A stretch of 64,000 bases of DNA, taken from contig VXAZ01005693.1 in assembly GCA_013399875.1 (NCBI GenBank), positions 893,750 through 957,749 of the forward strand, given 5' to 3'. The stretch comes from Gymnorhina tibicen (taxonomy: Eukaryota > Chordata > Aves > Passeriformes > Artamidae). Positions 35,470-49,337 of the stretch are shown in pieces; within the stretch, counting starts at the first letter, position 1, and the number at the start of each line of letters is the position of its first letter. The position numbers and the translations under genes were made by a program. The notes beneath the pieces are model-generated. The model did no database searches. It was not told where the DNA came from and saw nothing but the letters and a program-made list of their open reading frames with translations.

Positions 35470-37081
35470 CTTAAAAATAGAAGTCAGAAACACCAAGTTA
35501 GCAACGTGCAGGTAAGGCTAATTCACAGAGCCAAAGAAGGGACACGAAATAATTGTAGATAAAATGCCCTTTTTCTCCATTTTCTTCCCTGCTCCTTGTT
35601 AATTAACTCACTCGCCTGCAAACCTGAAGTGATTAATAAAGAGATAAAGCAAAAGTAGGACAATTCTCTTTCCAGAGAAGGCTAACTTGCACTCTAAATG
35701 TTTTCTGTGATTTATTGATTAGGTTTTATTCTCAGGGCCAACTCAGAGTTACCCTGAGAGTTTTCTAGAGGTTGATGGATCCAGAGATCTCTCCTACCAT
35801 TACCATAAAACCAGCCAATGCTAATAGAAAATCAATATGAAGCATTTCCCCGGCTGATTTGTTTCCATGTGCCTCTGACAATAAAACTGCAGGGAACACA
35901 TCTGAGCCTGGTGTGGCTCTGCCAAATGATGCCCTTGGAGCAAGAGGGTCAGCAAGACTCTGAAGATTACCAAATTGCATAACTGGGTCATAAAAGATGC
36001 TATTAGGAAAAATATCCATGAACAATACCAAGGAAATTCCCATTTTATACATAAGATGACACTTTAAGTGAAGCACAGCTTAGAATCCAACTATTTATAT
36101 AAACTGACCAAGAAAAAGTATCCAAATAAACTCAGACATGAATAACCACATACTTGAAGATGGTAGTTAAATTTTATTACTGCACAACAGGAGTTACCAT
36201 TTTCCTGCATTTTAAACCGAGAAAAAACCCTGATGTTGAAATCAATCATCTTTTGATTATGAAATAAGGCACCTAACTTCAGTATGAAATTGGGGCAGTA
36301 TTTAGGATTTTTTCAACATGACTGAGCAGTATGTGGTACAGAGAATGCAGGGAAAAAGGCTTTATAGAAGATCAGGGTCCTGTCCCCTTCCACCACCTCT
36401 ACACTAGGCTGGAGCAAAAGCTTGCCATGCCAGAGCACTATTTAGAAATAACCAGTATCATTTTACAAACAGGACACCACAAATACAATACACTGAAGGA
36501 AGTGAAGAATTCCAGATCAGTCTACTACAGTAACATCTACCACAAAAACTACCTACGAGCCACTACTGCTACTGCAGGACCAGAGGGCACAAAATATTCC
36601 TGGTGATGTTTCAAGCTTTGCAAAAAGGCCTCGTTTTCTAACTCCAGATTGCAATTGCACCTTGACAGAGCAGGAACCGTGGTTCCCAGTTTCCAGTGAG
36701 TTTCTGAGTCACTGGTTGATGGTGTAGACAGGGGTTGATTCGGTGTTTTATTTCATGCCCAGCTTTGATGTGCTGCTTCACTCGCACGCTACTTGTTCTA
36801 ATTTCTCACTATAACCATGGTAACTTGTGAGCCTTTCATATTGGCATCATGAGCAATGCATGGAGGCTACATTATGAGACAAGCCCATATGTGATGGTGT
36901 TACCATGGAAACACTTACCCACACACTAGCAGACAAAGTACACACTGTCAGACAAAGAAGCAGAAAAGAAGGGGAAAAATTAAGATAGTACCAACTGTGG
37001 AAATAATTATCCATAGAAAACCCAACCAAAAGTCCACTGACCAGCACCAGAAGGGTTAAAGAAATGAAGGGAGGAACAAAC
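35470..37081 (-). other. CTDSPL: CTDSPL intron 6
   Basis: This 1.6 kb intron contains no exon or repeat that I recognise. The open frames at 35765-36076 (minus) and 36331-36606 (plus) have no recognisable domains or splice context. Confidence 0.8.
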
Positions 37082-37174
37082 CTTGGCTAGACTGGCTGTG
37101 AAGAGTACACATTCAAAGAGCTCTCCCATCCTCTGAAGAAACTCGTCCACATGTGGTCGTTTCAATACATAAAC
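37082..37174 (-). CDS. CTDSPL: CTDSPL exon 6 (HAD motif II)
   Basis: The exon is 93 nt, or 31 codons, beginning [19 protein letters not shown] and ending [10 protein letters not shown]. It contains the RPHVDEFL helix region and the hydrophobic strand leading to LFTAS, which holds HAD motif II (the Thr/Ser that contacts the substrate phosphate). The acceptor is CGTTCCAG. The donor is AAG/GTTTGT, weaker than consensus because it lacks the usual A at +3 and +4. Flanking introns are phase 0. Compared with the human sequence I recall there is one change, Glu for Gln in RMGELFE. Confidence 0.97.
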
Positions 37175-39689
37175 CTGGAACGATAATGGCATTTAGGTCA
37201 GATGGTGCTCAAGGAAAGGGAAAAAAAAACCCCAAACCACTCCTGCAATCCCAGAACTTGAAACAAAAGTTAACAGGGAAGCAGTTCAAATGAAATGCTG
37301 GGGAAAAAGGAAAGTACACAAGATAAAAGTAGACAGCCAGTAATGAGAGATTGGCACGCACAGGCTGCCAAGCCCCTGCTGATTATGCAACTGCAAACAC
37401 CGAGCATCATCTGGAGTGGTGCTCCTTGAAAAATCTCCTTAAAGGCATAGGAGGGCTCCTCGAGAAGTGAGGATTCGGATCTCCCCACCAAACCCATTCT
37501 GGTGCTGGTGCCTCCAGTGCTGAAGAGCTCCTCAGAAGGAATAAACCTGATGAAGCCCCTGTGACGGCAGGAATTGCACACCAGGGACCTGTTTTTGTTC
37601 TGTGGCCGATTCTTTCACTCCTCAAGCTCCAGGTGCTAAGCACCATAACTCACTGTGGAGAGCAATCAAGCCCTCCAGCTCTGCAGTGAGCTTTTTTCAC
37701 CAAAAATCTTCACAGCACCATGCAGAATGTCTAAAACTGCTGGTTCTGAAACTCACTGGCAAAGTCTACAGCATCTGCCGAAGAGAACCTCGCCAAAAGA
37801 TGGCAAATTCCCAGGATCTCTCTCCTCTTCAGCATCCTGCCTTCAGCATTGCTCCGCTGCCTTTTTGCCCTGGCTTGGCTGCCTGCTGTCAACAACCTGA
37901 TTAGCAGATATTAAAACCTCCCTGCTTCTCTTTTCAGAGCACACAAGATGATTTTGTGTTCATGGAAGAGACCAAAACAAGGAAACCGCTGCTCAGAAAG
38001 CTTGGAAGCAACTCACAATATACTGGGAAACTGAAGAGGGGAGTCTGCTTGAAAAATATTTATCTGTCTTGTTTGCAGTTAGATCAAAAGTTTGAGAGAA
38101 AACATTGGCAGCATTTTATCTTCTTTTGTTTGGCAAATAATCCCTAATACTGGAAATTTCAAGTGGAGAAGTCTGCCATAGAGCTGAATTCAGGAGTTGC
38201 AAGACTGGTGCTACTTCAGGAATTTCATTCTTTGATATGTAAAACTAGATTAATTGTATGTATTTTACTAGATTCATATTAATAAGAAGTAAAAAAAAAA
38301 TATCAAGGTACCCAGAGAAAAAGCCTGAAGGAGAAAAATATGGAAACAGCAGCTTGAACTCAAGTGTAACAATTAAAAGCCTTCAGCAAAAGAAGAAAAA
38401 AAAGAAGCTGTGAAATTGAAATTGAAAACCTAAATTTGAAAGCAAAGGTTTTTTTAAAACACATATGATGGAGCTGTCCCTTAATGAGTAAAGCAGGAAT
38501 GTTAATTTTCCCCTTTATGCAGCATACAGATCATACCATGAAGTCTTTATCTCTTTTAAGTTATTTCTGTGAAATTTATCTAAACTTTTTCTGGCCTCAT
38601 AAACATTGCAAACTTTGATACAGGTAACAATTTATAACCCAGATTTTTTTTTTTAAACAACCACAGCAGCACCTAACCCATCAAAGAACTGGGACATTTT
38701 ATGGATTAAAGACAGTTAACAGATGTACTTCAACACCACTCTCCTTCCAGATAATTACAGCAATGTTTCCTGTATTTCACCAGGCATAAACTGAGTAATT
38801 TCCTCTCCTGTAACAAAGCAATTAATTTTTCATTTAATTCTTTCTACACAAAGTTGTGCTGTAGTATTTCCTCTCCAAATTCCATCTTTGAATTCTTTTA
38901 AAGACAGAAGGACAGCTGCAGTCCCTCTCCATTTGGGTATCCAGAGAGTATCCAACTTCCCAGATGTGAGAGGAAGGAGAACAGGATCCAAGTTAATTAT
39001 TAAGTTCTTGATTCTTTAGCCTTAGGTTTTACTCCTACACTTATTTTTGAGGACACAACGGGGGCACCCCAGAGTCCTAACATCATTCTTGGAGAGTAAG
39101 TGCTGGAATTTAATATTAATTTCCCTTTTAAAACCCAGTGCTTCCAGCCTCAGCAGAAGAAGTCTCCTGTTTGCTCTCCAACCCTATCTCTGCCGGTGTC
39201 AGTGAAGTATTTCCACTTGGAATGTAATTACAAACTCCCTGCCAAGGATCTGAACTTTGCTGCTTGCAACACAACCCAGCTCCTCCATCAGGAGCACACA
39301 GTAAATCAACCCTGGAGCTGCAGCCCCAGAGCTCTGAGCCACAGCCTGGGCTGCATCTGCCAGTCTTTGCAATAAACACTCTTCTGGCTCTTTTTAGGTC
39401 TCCTAATTCCGCACCTAATTCAGGATTAGCTGTGAATACACAGCATTTGTAGGTGGATGGCCTCTCTTTTGCAGTTTGGGGCTCCTGATCCACCACAGAG
39501 CACTCACAACCTCCTCTACTTGAGTTTCTCTTGCTGCTTTGCCTTAAATCTTTCCCTGCTGGGATCTGGCCAACAGATTTGCTTCTCATGTTAAATGCCT
39601 AATTAATAATAAATGTCATCTCTTAAGATGAAGTCTCACCAAATTTTTCCCTTAATTATTTCCCTCTGTAAAAAGCCCCAATTCCTTTG

Positions 39690-39690
<1 letters not shown>

Positions 39691-39724
<34 letters not shown>
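39691..39724. repeat. 34-base T homopolymer
   Basis: This is an uninterrupted T-run in CTDSPL intron 5, about 0.9 kb from the miR-26a hairpin. Confidence 0.97.
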
Positions 39725-39725
<1 letters not shown>

Positions 39726-40613
39726 GCAGAACCACATATCTTAATACTCTGGATAGTTATTCTCCTTGAAGTTTTCTTTGAGAAGTCCTACTTAGAGCCT
39801 GGAAGCAACTCCAAAATGTCCTGGCATCCTGGGCTACAAAATCTCTTTGGTTTACTTCACATAAAAAGCTTTCTTCAGCTGACAGTGCAGCTCTTTTCTC
39901 CTCTTCCTTCTCATTTGGAAATTTTTCCCCTTTACTTTGTTAGTGGCTGGACTTGAATCTCAATGCTGCATGGTTATTTGTGGCTTGGCTTTTCCCTCCA
40001 CTGCCTGATGTCTTCAGTTGAAATCTCTAGACTAACTGGCTCCTGGCATTTTTCTCGGATTTATACACTGTCTTCAGGGCATAAAAATAAAAAACCCATC
40101 CATTTTTTTTTTTTATTGTACGCTCACTTAAGTTTTTCCTTATCACAGCAAGAATTTGGAGGAATACAGTCTTTTTTATTATTATTATTATTATTTAAAA
40201 TGAACCCTACTCAACATTTTAAGCACAAATCAGGCGCTAGGCATGTTTCCACAGGATTCTTACAGCTGCTAATGGCAGAACACGAGCAATTATCTTTGTT
40301 TTCGAGCATTTCGTACTTCCACGTGAATTTTCTATACCTCAAAGCAGCCTCAACCTCAACGAGACTCAGTATTTGTGAAACCCAAAGACAAAGCCAGCTC
40401 ATTTTCAATCAATTTAACAGGACACGTGGAATGGCCTCTCAAAACCAGCTTTACAGTGAGGAAATCTGCAAGTAATGACCAAAATAAATCCGCCCATGAT
40501 GAGTCCAACTCCTGTAAGCTCCTGTTTTGTGGGGTGGGTGCCTCTTCTGAGCAGCGAGCAGAAAATCCCCCATGTCCTGGAGCCTCGTGGTCCTGGGTCA
40601 CACACTTGTGGTC

Positions 40614-40690
40614 ATGTCCCAGTGCAAGTAACCAAGAATAGGCCAGTTAGAATGGACACAGCCTATCCTGGATTACTTGAACCAGGCCAC
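40614..40690 (-). ncRNA. MIR26A1: miR-26a-1 precursor hairpin
   Basis: The minus strand carries a 77-nt stem-loop. The 5p arm at 40660-40681 is identical to mature miR-26a-5p (starts TTCAAGTAAT, ends GATAGGCT). A 17-nt loop at 40643-40659 separates it from the 3p arm at 40622-40642, which begins CCTATTCTTGG and ends TTACTTGCAC, matching the miR-26a-1 star strand. The arms pair along most of their length. Position in a CTDSPL intron matches vertebrate miR-26a-1; the paralogues miR-26b and miR-26a-2 sit in CTDSP1 and CTDSP2. miR-26 promotes differentiation and restrains proliferation, for example by targeting EZH2. Flanking GTGGCC and GGGAC extend the lower stem. Sharing the host orientation suggests co-transcription, though a separate promoter cannot be excluded. 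Confidence 0.98.
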
Positions 40691-43600
40691 AGCCTTCTGC
40701 AGAAAAATCCATGAATTCTGTGCTTTACAGGAAGGAAGTTTTATTAATTGAGCAGTGTTTTACCCCCACCGTTAAAAAAAAAAAAATATTTTGCACGTTA
40801 TGTTCAAAGGATATGTGCCAAATGTTCTTTCAGCTTTCAACAATTAAAAATAAGCAATTAATTGAATTAACTCCCCCTTCACCCCAAACAAACACTTAGA
40901 AGTTAGTTTTACTCAATAAACAACTTATACTTAAAGTTAAATTCAAAATAACACCAAACTCCTCCTGGCTGCCCTCTTCACTCTCGGACATCAAGAGCAA
41001 GGCACAAAGCCACTGGGAGTCAGTTTGGATGAAAGATGAAGGACAAGCATTCCCTAAAACCTTCACTTGTTGGGGATTAAAGCTGTATTTGATGCCCAGC
41101 TGCTGGTCTGGGGGCTGTGGTCACTCTGCTCTTGGTTGGTGGGAAGCAGGGTCCGAGGGAGAGGATGTGTTCCTGCCGAAGTTCAAGCGAGGTACCAAAC
41201 AGGCTGAGCATCTCCACCTCCCTCCAGCCACCACTTTCACCCCCACTGAGCCTCCTCTCACTTCCAGCACATTCCACTGGATTTCCCAGAGCTTCTGCCT
41301 TGGAATTTGGCAGAGCAGGAGACCAGCTCTGATTTCCCTTCAGCCAGAGAACCAGAGTGGAATGAGAGAAGTGACCGGAAGGGTCAGCGTGCACCAGAAC
41401 CCCCCTTTTGTATCCGGGCCATCACTGCCAGCACAAAGCCTGGGGTTCTTCCCTGGAACTTCAGCTGCCCTGGGATGGGCACGGCCTCTGCAGGCATCCC
41501 AAGGCCCACAGCAGAAAGAAAGGGAGGTTCCTCCACACTTGATTTATTTCCTTCTTAAAATAAAATGACAAATCCTTTCGAAAGATAAGGTAATTCAGGC
41601 TGGAGAAAGAAAGATGGGAGAGGGAAAAGGGATGTTAAGAAAAGCTGTTTTTTAATCTAGGGGAAGCTCGCTTACCCAAGCACCCTTTAAGATGATGAAC
41701 TGTCCTCCCTATAAAAGAGACCCCAAGAGTCTCTCTGACCTTTGGATTATAAATTATATAAGGGAGAACTAATTCCCCAAACTAAAGACATTATTTTTTT
41801 TAAGACTTCTGTTGAACAGCAAAAAAAAAAAAAAAAACAAACACCAAACCAGCATTTGCCATGAAAAAACTTGTTAGATTAAGTCAATCTCAAAACTCTT
41901 TCAAGAGTACAGCAATTTAATTTGCCACAACTTGTTATTTTTTGGGATGTGAGATCTGAACAATCTCATATAATTTCAAGTTCCTCTATGAATGGGCACC
42001 TCTGAAATGGTGTTTCTCAGTTTGTTTCCACTGGGGTTCTGCCTAAGGCAGAGTTCAAGGCCAATAAAAATCTGTCAGCCTCCTGCCTGATAAGGCACCA
42101 GGCTCACTGGTGAGGGAGGGATATGCACTAGGGACAGAGTGGTTCCACAACATTTCCCATTTCCTGGGGTATTTTGCACAGGTGGGAATATTTCTCCATG
42201 TCAGTGATTAATCTTGGATTAATCTATATAAACTGCTTAAGAAAATGGACACGCATTACACAGATGACAAATCCTGATAAATGACAGAAATTGCTCATAT
42301 CAGCTCATTTGTGCTCTAAGTGACTACAGAATTACAGGTTTGAAGTGGGAACAGGTTGTCAAAGCTCTACAGCCTGTGTTAATGCACATCACACTCAGAC
42401 AGAATACCCTTTTTTGCCCTTTATCACAGTGTAAAATAAAAAAAAAAAATCCTGAATGTCAGCAGTATTACAGAGATATTACACACACAGGCTCTGCCTA
42501 TTCTGTGTGCCACACAAACTACCTTTATTTCAAGAAACCCCAATTCCTTACAGTTACCTTCATTTTTACCTTCCAAATGTCACTGAGGTGTTTACCTATT
42601 TTAGAGGTTTAAAACTTGAAATGCAAAGAGTGAAGCAATTTGAAAATTATGCTTTGCTCCAGCCAAGCACAGAGACCAATTTCACTTGACCACCTCTGTC
42701 CAAGGAGAAGGAGATGCACAAATCCACTCCCTTTGGACCCAGTTGTGGGGTTTTTTTTTGTTTGGAGGTTTTTTTTGTTGCTGTTTTCCCTTTTCCCCCC
42801 ATGAGGAATCATCTCCAGGTGCCAAACTGCACCATTTTTGGTGAAGAATCTGCGAGTTTGCAGCAGGGAATGGAAAAGCAACAGGCTTTTGAAATGTTTG
42901 ACTGTAAAGCCCAAATAGCCTTTTATTGGGAGTTGTTTCAAAATGTAAATATGTCCTCTTGACAAGCTAAGTGATCACAACTCTAAGCCATTCAAAAATT
43001 CCCGTTCAAAAGCATTCTGCAAAGTTTTAGGAGAGAGAATTTGTCTTTTCTACAGCACCAAACACAGCTGAAGCCCACATCAAATCAGGACTGAAAATCT
43101 CAAATCTCCCAAAACATCACTTAAATCTCAAGCATCAGCTCTGGTGAACATTACAGGTGGAATTTATAATATCCAATACCCTAGATATTGAATTTTTCTA
43201 CATAAAACAGGCACACTGTAAAAACTGTCAAAACAACTATTACTTTAAAGCACACTTCAGTCCACTGACTGATATTCAGGAATCATTTTCAGAACGACAA
43301 ATACATGGATAGTTTCCATCACAGGAAATCAAGACAAAATTATGAACTAACTTTATGATCCACCAACTGGTACAAGATTAAAATACAAACCTCTTTGTCC
43401 AAGTCAAAATAATCCATAAAAATAAGACATAAATAACATTCCAAAATTTGAAGTGTTCAAAATCTCTGTTAAACCACATCTAGGGGAAGATTTGCTCCTC
43501 AGTAACATCCAACACCCAACAGAAGACGTTTCACACAATTTGCAAGGTTCATGTATCAGAAAGGCTCCACTTCACATTAACCTGTTTAACTCATCTGCAG

Positions 43601-44324
43601 CAAGAACTTCAGTGTCTGCCTGAAGAGGGGAAGTTACAGCACTGTAATTTATTTTATCCAACCCTTCAGAAATGATTACTGATTAAAGACACCAAGGGGA
43701 CCTATTTTCAAATTATGGGCGTTTTGCATTTACTGAAAACCGTTTCTTAGGGCCTTAAGTGAAGTTCTTAAAGAATAAGACATTATAAGAAATTAGTCTC
43801 CTCGTGATTTTGTCCAGAGCGTTCAAATACGCTCAAGTATATAAAAACTCCTATCAGAGGAACTTGAATTACTTACAGGAATAAAAGGGGACAGAAATTA
43901 AACACAAATTAGCACAAAACCGGAAGAAATCTCTATTTTTCCTTTATACTTTTATAGAACATAAATGAGCTTTGGCATATGAGCTACCAAGAGACACTGG
44001 AGCCAACGTGTGTCCTGTTTGTCCTGGGGGGGATGAGAAGTGAATGCAGAGTTCGAGCAGCTTTTTCTGGGCCCAGCAATGTTTGAAACCTCATCCTTAC
44101 ACCACTTCCCGTTTGAAAATGTTTTAAAACCGACAAAGAGTCAAGTACTGAAGTCCTGAGAGAGAGATTCCACCTGATCACACAGGGACGCCTGCCTGCA
44201 TTCCAGAACACACAGCTTCCATGCTTTGCAAAAGGAGAAATTATGGGATATAAAGCAGCAAACGGAGGAGGAGAACGTTCTGGGGCTCTCAGGACACAAT
44301 GCTGAAGGGAAAACCAGCACTTAC

Positions 44325-44381
44325 CTGATGTATGGTTCCATCGATTTCAACAGGAACGATGAAATCAGCATTGCTAATTGG
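44325..44381 (-). CDS. CTDSPL: CTDSPL exon 5
   Basis: The exon is 57 nt, or 19 codons, encoding [19 protein letters not shown]. It follows the DLDET strand in the SCP fold and contributes a beta-strand region around the active site. The acceptor is TTCTTTCTAG and the donor is CAG/GTAAGT. The residues match the vertebrate CTDSPL sequence I recall without change. It is too short to be picked out by open-frame length and was located from the translation between two strong splice sites. It lies 3.6 kb upstream (in the gene's sense) of the miR-26a hairpin. Confidence 0.96.
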
Positions 44382-47300
44382 CTAGAAAGAATGACAAGGA
44401 AATAATTAACATAAAGAATGAGATCATTAGAGGGAAAATTTCAGGGGCATAAAAGGGAAGAGTGCCTGCTTCTGAGGAACAAGTTAATAATCATTACTGA
44501 CTACACAGAGCCACTCTGTGCGTGCTCTTACACCAGTCAGAAGCTCACAGTTGTCATGCCAGATGCTGCACTTCCCTCTTCTCTCCTACTTTTTAAGCTT
44601 CATACAACGTAATGCTGCTTGAATAACCCCCACTACCACTGAGTGTGTTCATCAGGAAAACACCTGTTCGGATAAACTCTTCCACCCAGTCTTCGTGGAC
44701 ACACGACCACCACGAAAATCAGCTGTGTACTCCACATATTCTGCTCAGGGTCATCCATTAGTAATTGATTAAAACTAAAGACAGTGGTAAAAGTAATACG
44801 TACTGGTTGTATTTGAATCAGCAGCTGCAACAAGACTTAGGTTGTACAGCTAAAGGGTTCTAAAGATGCCAATGCCAATCAACCTAATCATGTAAAATCG
44901 CATTTTAATTGCAAAGAGAAGAGCAGACACACTCTGCCCAAGCCCTTGAATCCATTTTTCCAGCCTGTCAAACACAACTTAATTCTCAAGACTTATTGTG
45001 AAAAACTGTTGGTCAAGTAAAACTGCTTTGGAAAGCAGGAATTTGAATTGCAGACAGTTCAGGAGTACCTAATCTAATCTTGGCCAGACAGCAGGGGTAG
45101 TTGGGACCAGGCTGCCGCCAATGTTTACTGGTTCAAGTGGACACCAAACTTAGGTAGAGCTCGTGCTCTATTGTCCATTCTAAAAAACCAGCCACGTAAA
45201 CATGCCTGGCTGAAGCTTGGAGCTCATTCCATCACCTGCAGCCTGGGAATGGCTGAGACAGAGCTGCCAAACACAGTTTTAACGTGACTGATTAACAGCC
45301 AGTATCTTTCATGGCTAAGAGCCCAGTCTGTAACTGGTGTTACCAAGCTAAGGCTGGAAAACATCTTCACTCAGCTCTGTGACATTTGTACAGACTTCCC
45401 CACCTGGGTTTCTGGATCAGTCAACAGGCTGATCTCAGCAACCACCAAGAAGATGCCCCTGAAGTGTCTTAGGGACTGGAAACAGACTTTGAACACATTC
45501 AGGGGGGCAAAGAAAGCCAAGAAAGCAGAGAAAAAAGATAAAGAGACTTAAGAAGCAGATCACAAGCTGGTGAGTCTGAACAGGGGCTCTGTGAAAAAAT
45601 GGTGGGAAAAGAGGATCCTGCAGTTTTAACCTGCTAGCATCACTTTGATCCCACTCCCTGGAGAAACCAGATTCTAATTCCACTGTCAAACAACCTTCCT
45701 GCCAGCACAGCAAAATGACCACAAGAATTTCTGTGGAGGGAAACACCCTCTCTCAGGAGCAAGGAAATGAAGATGGTTTGATCTGACACCTGCAAGTGCT
45801 GGGTCTGAGGGCACAGGAGAGGCTATATGGAACCCTCTCATCCTGACCAACCAGGATTGGCAACCAGACCTCCAGAGCAGCTGCTGGTGGAGAATTCCAT
45901 CCTCATGATGGCCCCTGTGCTGGTGTGATCTGAAGAATTCCTCAAATACACACAGATAAATCGAGATTTTTCTCATCTGACACTGAGCAATTCTGCCTTC
46001 CTGCTTTGGAAAAAGACAGAGGGGAGGCTCCCATCTGTTCCCTGCATGAAGCCCCTCAGATAAAGATACTCTGCAGCTCTAACAGCCACACAACAGGTAC
46101 ACAAAAGTTCTGATGCTTAACCTTAAAAAGAAACCCAAACGAATTGTCAAGAAGCCTCAGCCACCAGTTTTTCAGTGGGTGCCAGCTCCCTGCAGACTTT
46201 GAAGAGGCTTGCACACACTTGAAGGATTTATATATGCATGACTCCCTTCAGCAAGAGAAATACTCTGCAGCAGCAGCAGAAAAAGAATAGGTCACTGCAA
46301 GCTGCTGAGGTTTTGAAATCCACTGAAAAAACTACAGCTTGTACAGAATTTAATCCTAGCAGGAGCAACTTCAACCAGATGCCAGAGAAAACCACATTCT
46401 GTGCGAGCAACTTTGGTTTTTTCTAACAAATAAAACTCGCCCTCAGACTTTGTAACACTGACCAAACTACTCCCAACTACAAATTTGCTCCCCCCACTTA
46501 TACTTCAGGTATCATGTTGCTTTCTTGTTGGCACTGGTGACAGGAAAGGAGCACAGACTGGAGGTTCTGTGCTCATCAGGGAGGGAAAGGAGGAGAAAAG
46601 GTTGCAGCAATTTGCTGGCTGAAGGTTTGTGGGGCTGTGCACGTGAAGCACGTCCGTGCCTCCAGTGGGAACCAGAGAGACAGAGCCTGGAAGAAGGCAA
46701 TGCATTCCCACTGAAAATCTTCAGCTCAGTTAGAACCCTTTCTATTTCATAAAAAACCCAAACCTTTCAGCATTTTATATGTTCTAAAAGTGTTTCACTG
46801 CCAGTTTTGAATAGAACTACACTCCAGGCTTGCATGTGGTTTAATACTTTTTTATACAAAACCATGTTTACATCTCCTTGATTTAATAATTTATTATTTT
46901 TTGCTTCTATGATTGTTTTATGATGGGAATGATAACTACCCTGTCTATCTATTCCTTTTTTACTCTTGCCAAAGAACCCCAAACTTTATTCCTTTAATAT
47001 GCACCTAACATGAAAGGCTAGTACCTCCTTAAAGCTTCACAAATATGCAGGGGCATAAAAAGATGAGAATTACCCTCCTTCAGATGTTGCTGCTTTCATA
47101 AAGAGCACTTTAAATATTCTGCCTCTCTGGTTGTGTCAAAAAAACATGTAATCTGCATTTGAAATATGAAGCCTATTTCGTAACAGAATTATGAACTTTA
47201 AAATATCAGGTGTTTTAAATAAAGCCTTTTGTACTAAAACTCTCAAAATTATGTATGCTTTTCCAGCTTTTAAGTGGGGACCTGCCTGGTTAGAGCAGAC

Positions 47301-49337
47301 ATGTTTAAGTGGAAGAAAAACCCCCAGAATATCCCCAAACCCCTACAAACTGAAAAACTACAGCAGTAACTTGACTATCCGGGCAGAGCAGGGTGCACAC
47401 AGGTGTTCAAACCCCTGCTCTGCTGGAATGCATCATTAGTTTTGATGACAATTAATGGTCTCAATTCACCTGAAGAATTTCCCTTCACGAAACAAAACCC
47501 AAACAGCAACACTGGACAGCGCCAGCCACTAAACAACTAAACTGATTTCCTCCAGCACTTGGTTTTCTCTCACACACCCCCAGTCACAGGGTTTCATATT
47601 GAAATAACACCACTGCAGCCCTAAGACTCAAATACTGCACAAACTCCAACATCTGCCCAACTCTATTGACCTCACACAAAAAAGGACCAGTTTTCTTTCC
47701 CTCACACAAAACCTTATTCAGTGCTCATCATCAAGCAGAAAAATCTTTTGGTTTTTCTTAAATATCCACTCAACATCATTTAAATGCCCATTAAGTATCA
47801 TGTGAATGAAGGGGAGGATTAAAAGGACCCTGCTAAGAAACACTCTGCAAACCTCAGTCCTACGAGAGAGATTTACCACTGTGTCAACCATGAAACATGC
47901 ATTTCTTTAAAATGGTTAAAAAGATAAAACCACCTAAACTGAATGTCATTTTGTTTCAAAAACCAGGAAAAATATCACAGTACAAAATTACCCACAGCAC
48001 TCAGAAAGCAAACTTGTATTTTTACCTTTCAGGTAACAATAGACCTAATGCTTTGCTTTTAGTATATACAGTTAGATTTTTAAATTCAGCTTTCCCTTCC
48101 TATTTTTGACTCTTGTTGAAATAGGAAGGCATGGCTTCTCCCTTTCCAATCCAGCTGTGGCTTTTATCTCCCTAAAAAGTTCTCTAGAGCAAGCTCAGTC
48201 TGGGTACAGAAGACAAATCTGGCACTGAGGCTCAGAGGTTCCTGCACACCACCATAAATTGTTCTATACCATCAGGCACAATAAAGACAGAGGAAAAAAA
48301 AAAATCTTCGTTTCAGTTTGAGGCACAGAAATATTTGTTCTAGTATCTCCATATAAGGTTTTCTTTAAGTCAACAAAGAGAGGCTGCTGCCAAGTTCTAA
48401 CCACAACACGGATTGCAGTTTGTGTTTTAAATACTGGCAACTAACAAGTGAAGGATTGAAAAGTGGGGTTGATGCTTGCAGTGAAAAATGGAGTACAACC
48501 ACCTAGAAGACTGTAAGGGTGGTTAATCTTGTTTGGTAGCAGTAAGGTAACATTATTAATGCTTACAAATTCTCCAGTCAATGTGTAAAACCAGCAGACA
48601 CTTTATCAGTATCAGATGCACTGATCAGAAACGCTATCAGCAACCTGAGCCAATTTAGTCTGTTTGTATTTCTGAAGTCTCCTAATTTCAGCACTACTGG
48701 AACAATACAAAAAACACCAGTACTTTCCACACATGCTGAACTCCAAGGGTTACAGAAGTTGCTTCTTGAAGGTGACTCACTCATCAGCAACAACTAAATG
48801 GTATTTGCTTCCCTGCTCTGAAAACTAAACACTTAAAAACGCTTACTGCGATCGGGACAGAAGCCTGACCTGGAAAACAACATCCTCCAGCAAGAGAGAA
48901 GAGCCACTACTGGTGCCCAAAATCTCCTGGTTTAAGGCACATCTAACCCAGCATAAAGCTGTGCTGATTCTCCATTCTCCTACACTAACTAAGGCATCAT
49001 TTAAACTGCAAAAACAAACCCTACTTTCAAAGCAACACATTTTGTACCTGTTCAAAACACAGGTCCCTTGCTGGAATATTTCAAGCCATGAAGTCGGTAA
49101 CTATTCCAGGCCTTGTTTGCAGTCAGTGTGATTTTTCTCAAAAAAAACCAAAATAAAACCAGCAATCTCTGGTGTTACTCCCCTGAGAGCTAAATTAGGA
49201 TGAATAATCATAGGAGAGGCAATGAGGACTCCCAGGCAGAGGCTGTGAGAGGAGTTCAAGTGTTAAGAGGCTTAACAGCTCCTCCAGCATTCACTGACAG
49301 ATTCGAGCTGCAAGAGATCCCTTTTGAATTTACTTAC
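44382..49337 (-). other. CTDSPL: CTDSPL intron 4
   Basis: This 4.96 kb intron shows no exon, RNA gene or interspersed repeat that I can recognise. The longest open frames (45435-45746 and 45686-45976, minus strand) overlap each other and encode nothing familiar. Confidence 0.75.

Larger units (their letters stand above)
37175..44324 (-). other. CTDSPL: CTDSPL intron 5, host of miR-26a-1
   Basis: This 7.15 kb intron carries the miR-26a-1 hairpin at 40614-40690, about mid-intron and in the gene's orientation, so the microRNA can be processed from the CTDSPL primary transcript. It also contains a 34-base T-run at 39691-39724, an A-run near 41820-41836 and a short (ATT)n at about 40176-40194. 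Plus-strand open frames such as 41029-41568 have no recognisable domains. Confidence 0.85.

Noticed and set aside
39128..39589. 153-codon minus-strand frame in intron 5
   Set aside because: It is in the gene's orientation, but I see no homology to the family and it would interrupt an exon order that is complete without it.
31020..39750. T-runs at 31029 and 39724 both followed by GGCAG and later ACTCTGGA
   Set aside because: I considered a shared retro-inserted element, but the similarity beyond these short words is too low to claim a repeat family.
41029..41568. 179-codon plus-strand frame in CTDSPL intron 5
   Set aside because: There is no recognisable domain, the composition is intron-like, and overlapping frames on both strands are of similar quality.
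45435..45976. Overlapping minus-strand frames in intron 4 as a possible extra exon or old retroelement
   Set aside because: No familiar motif, terminal repeats or flanking splice sites could be found.
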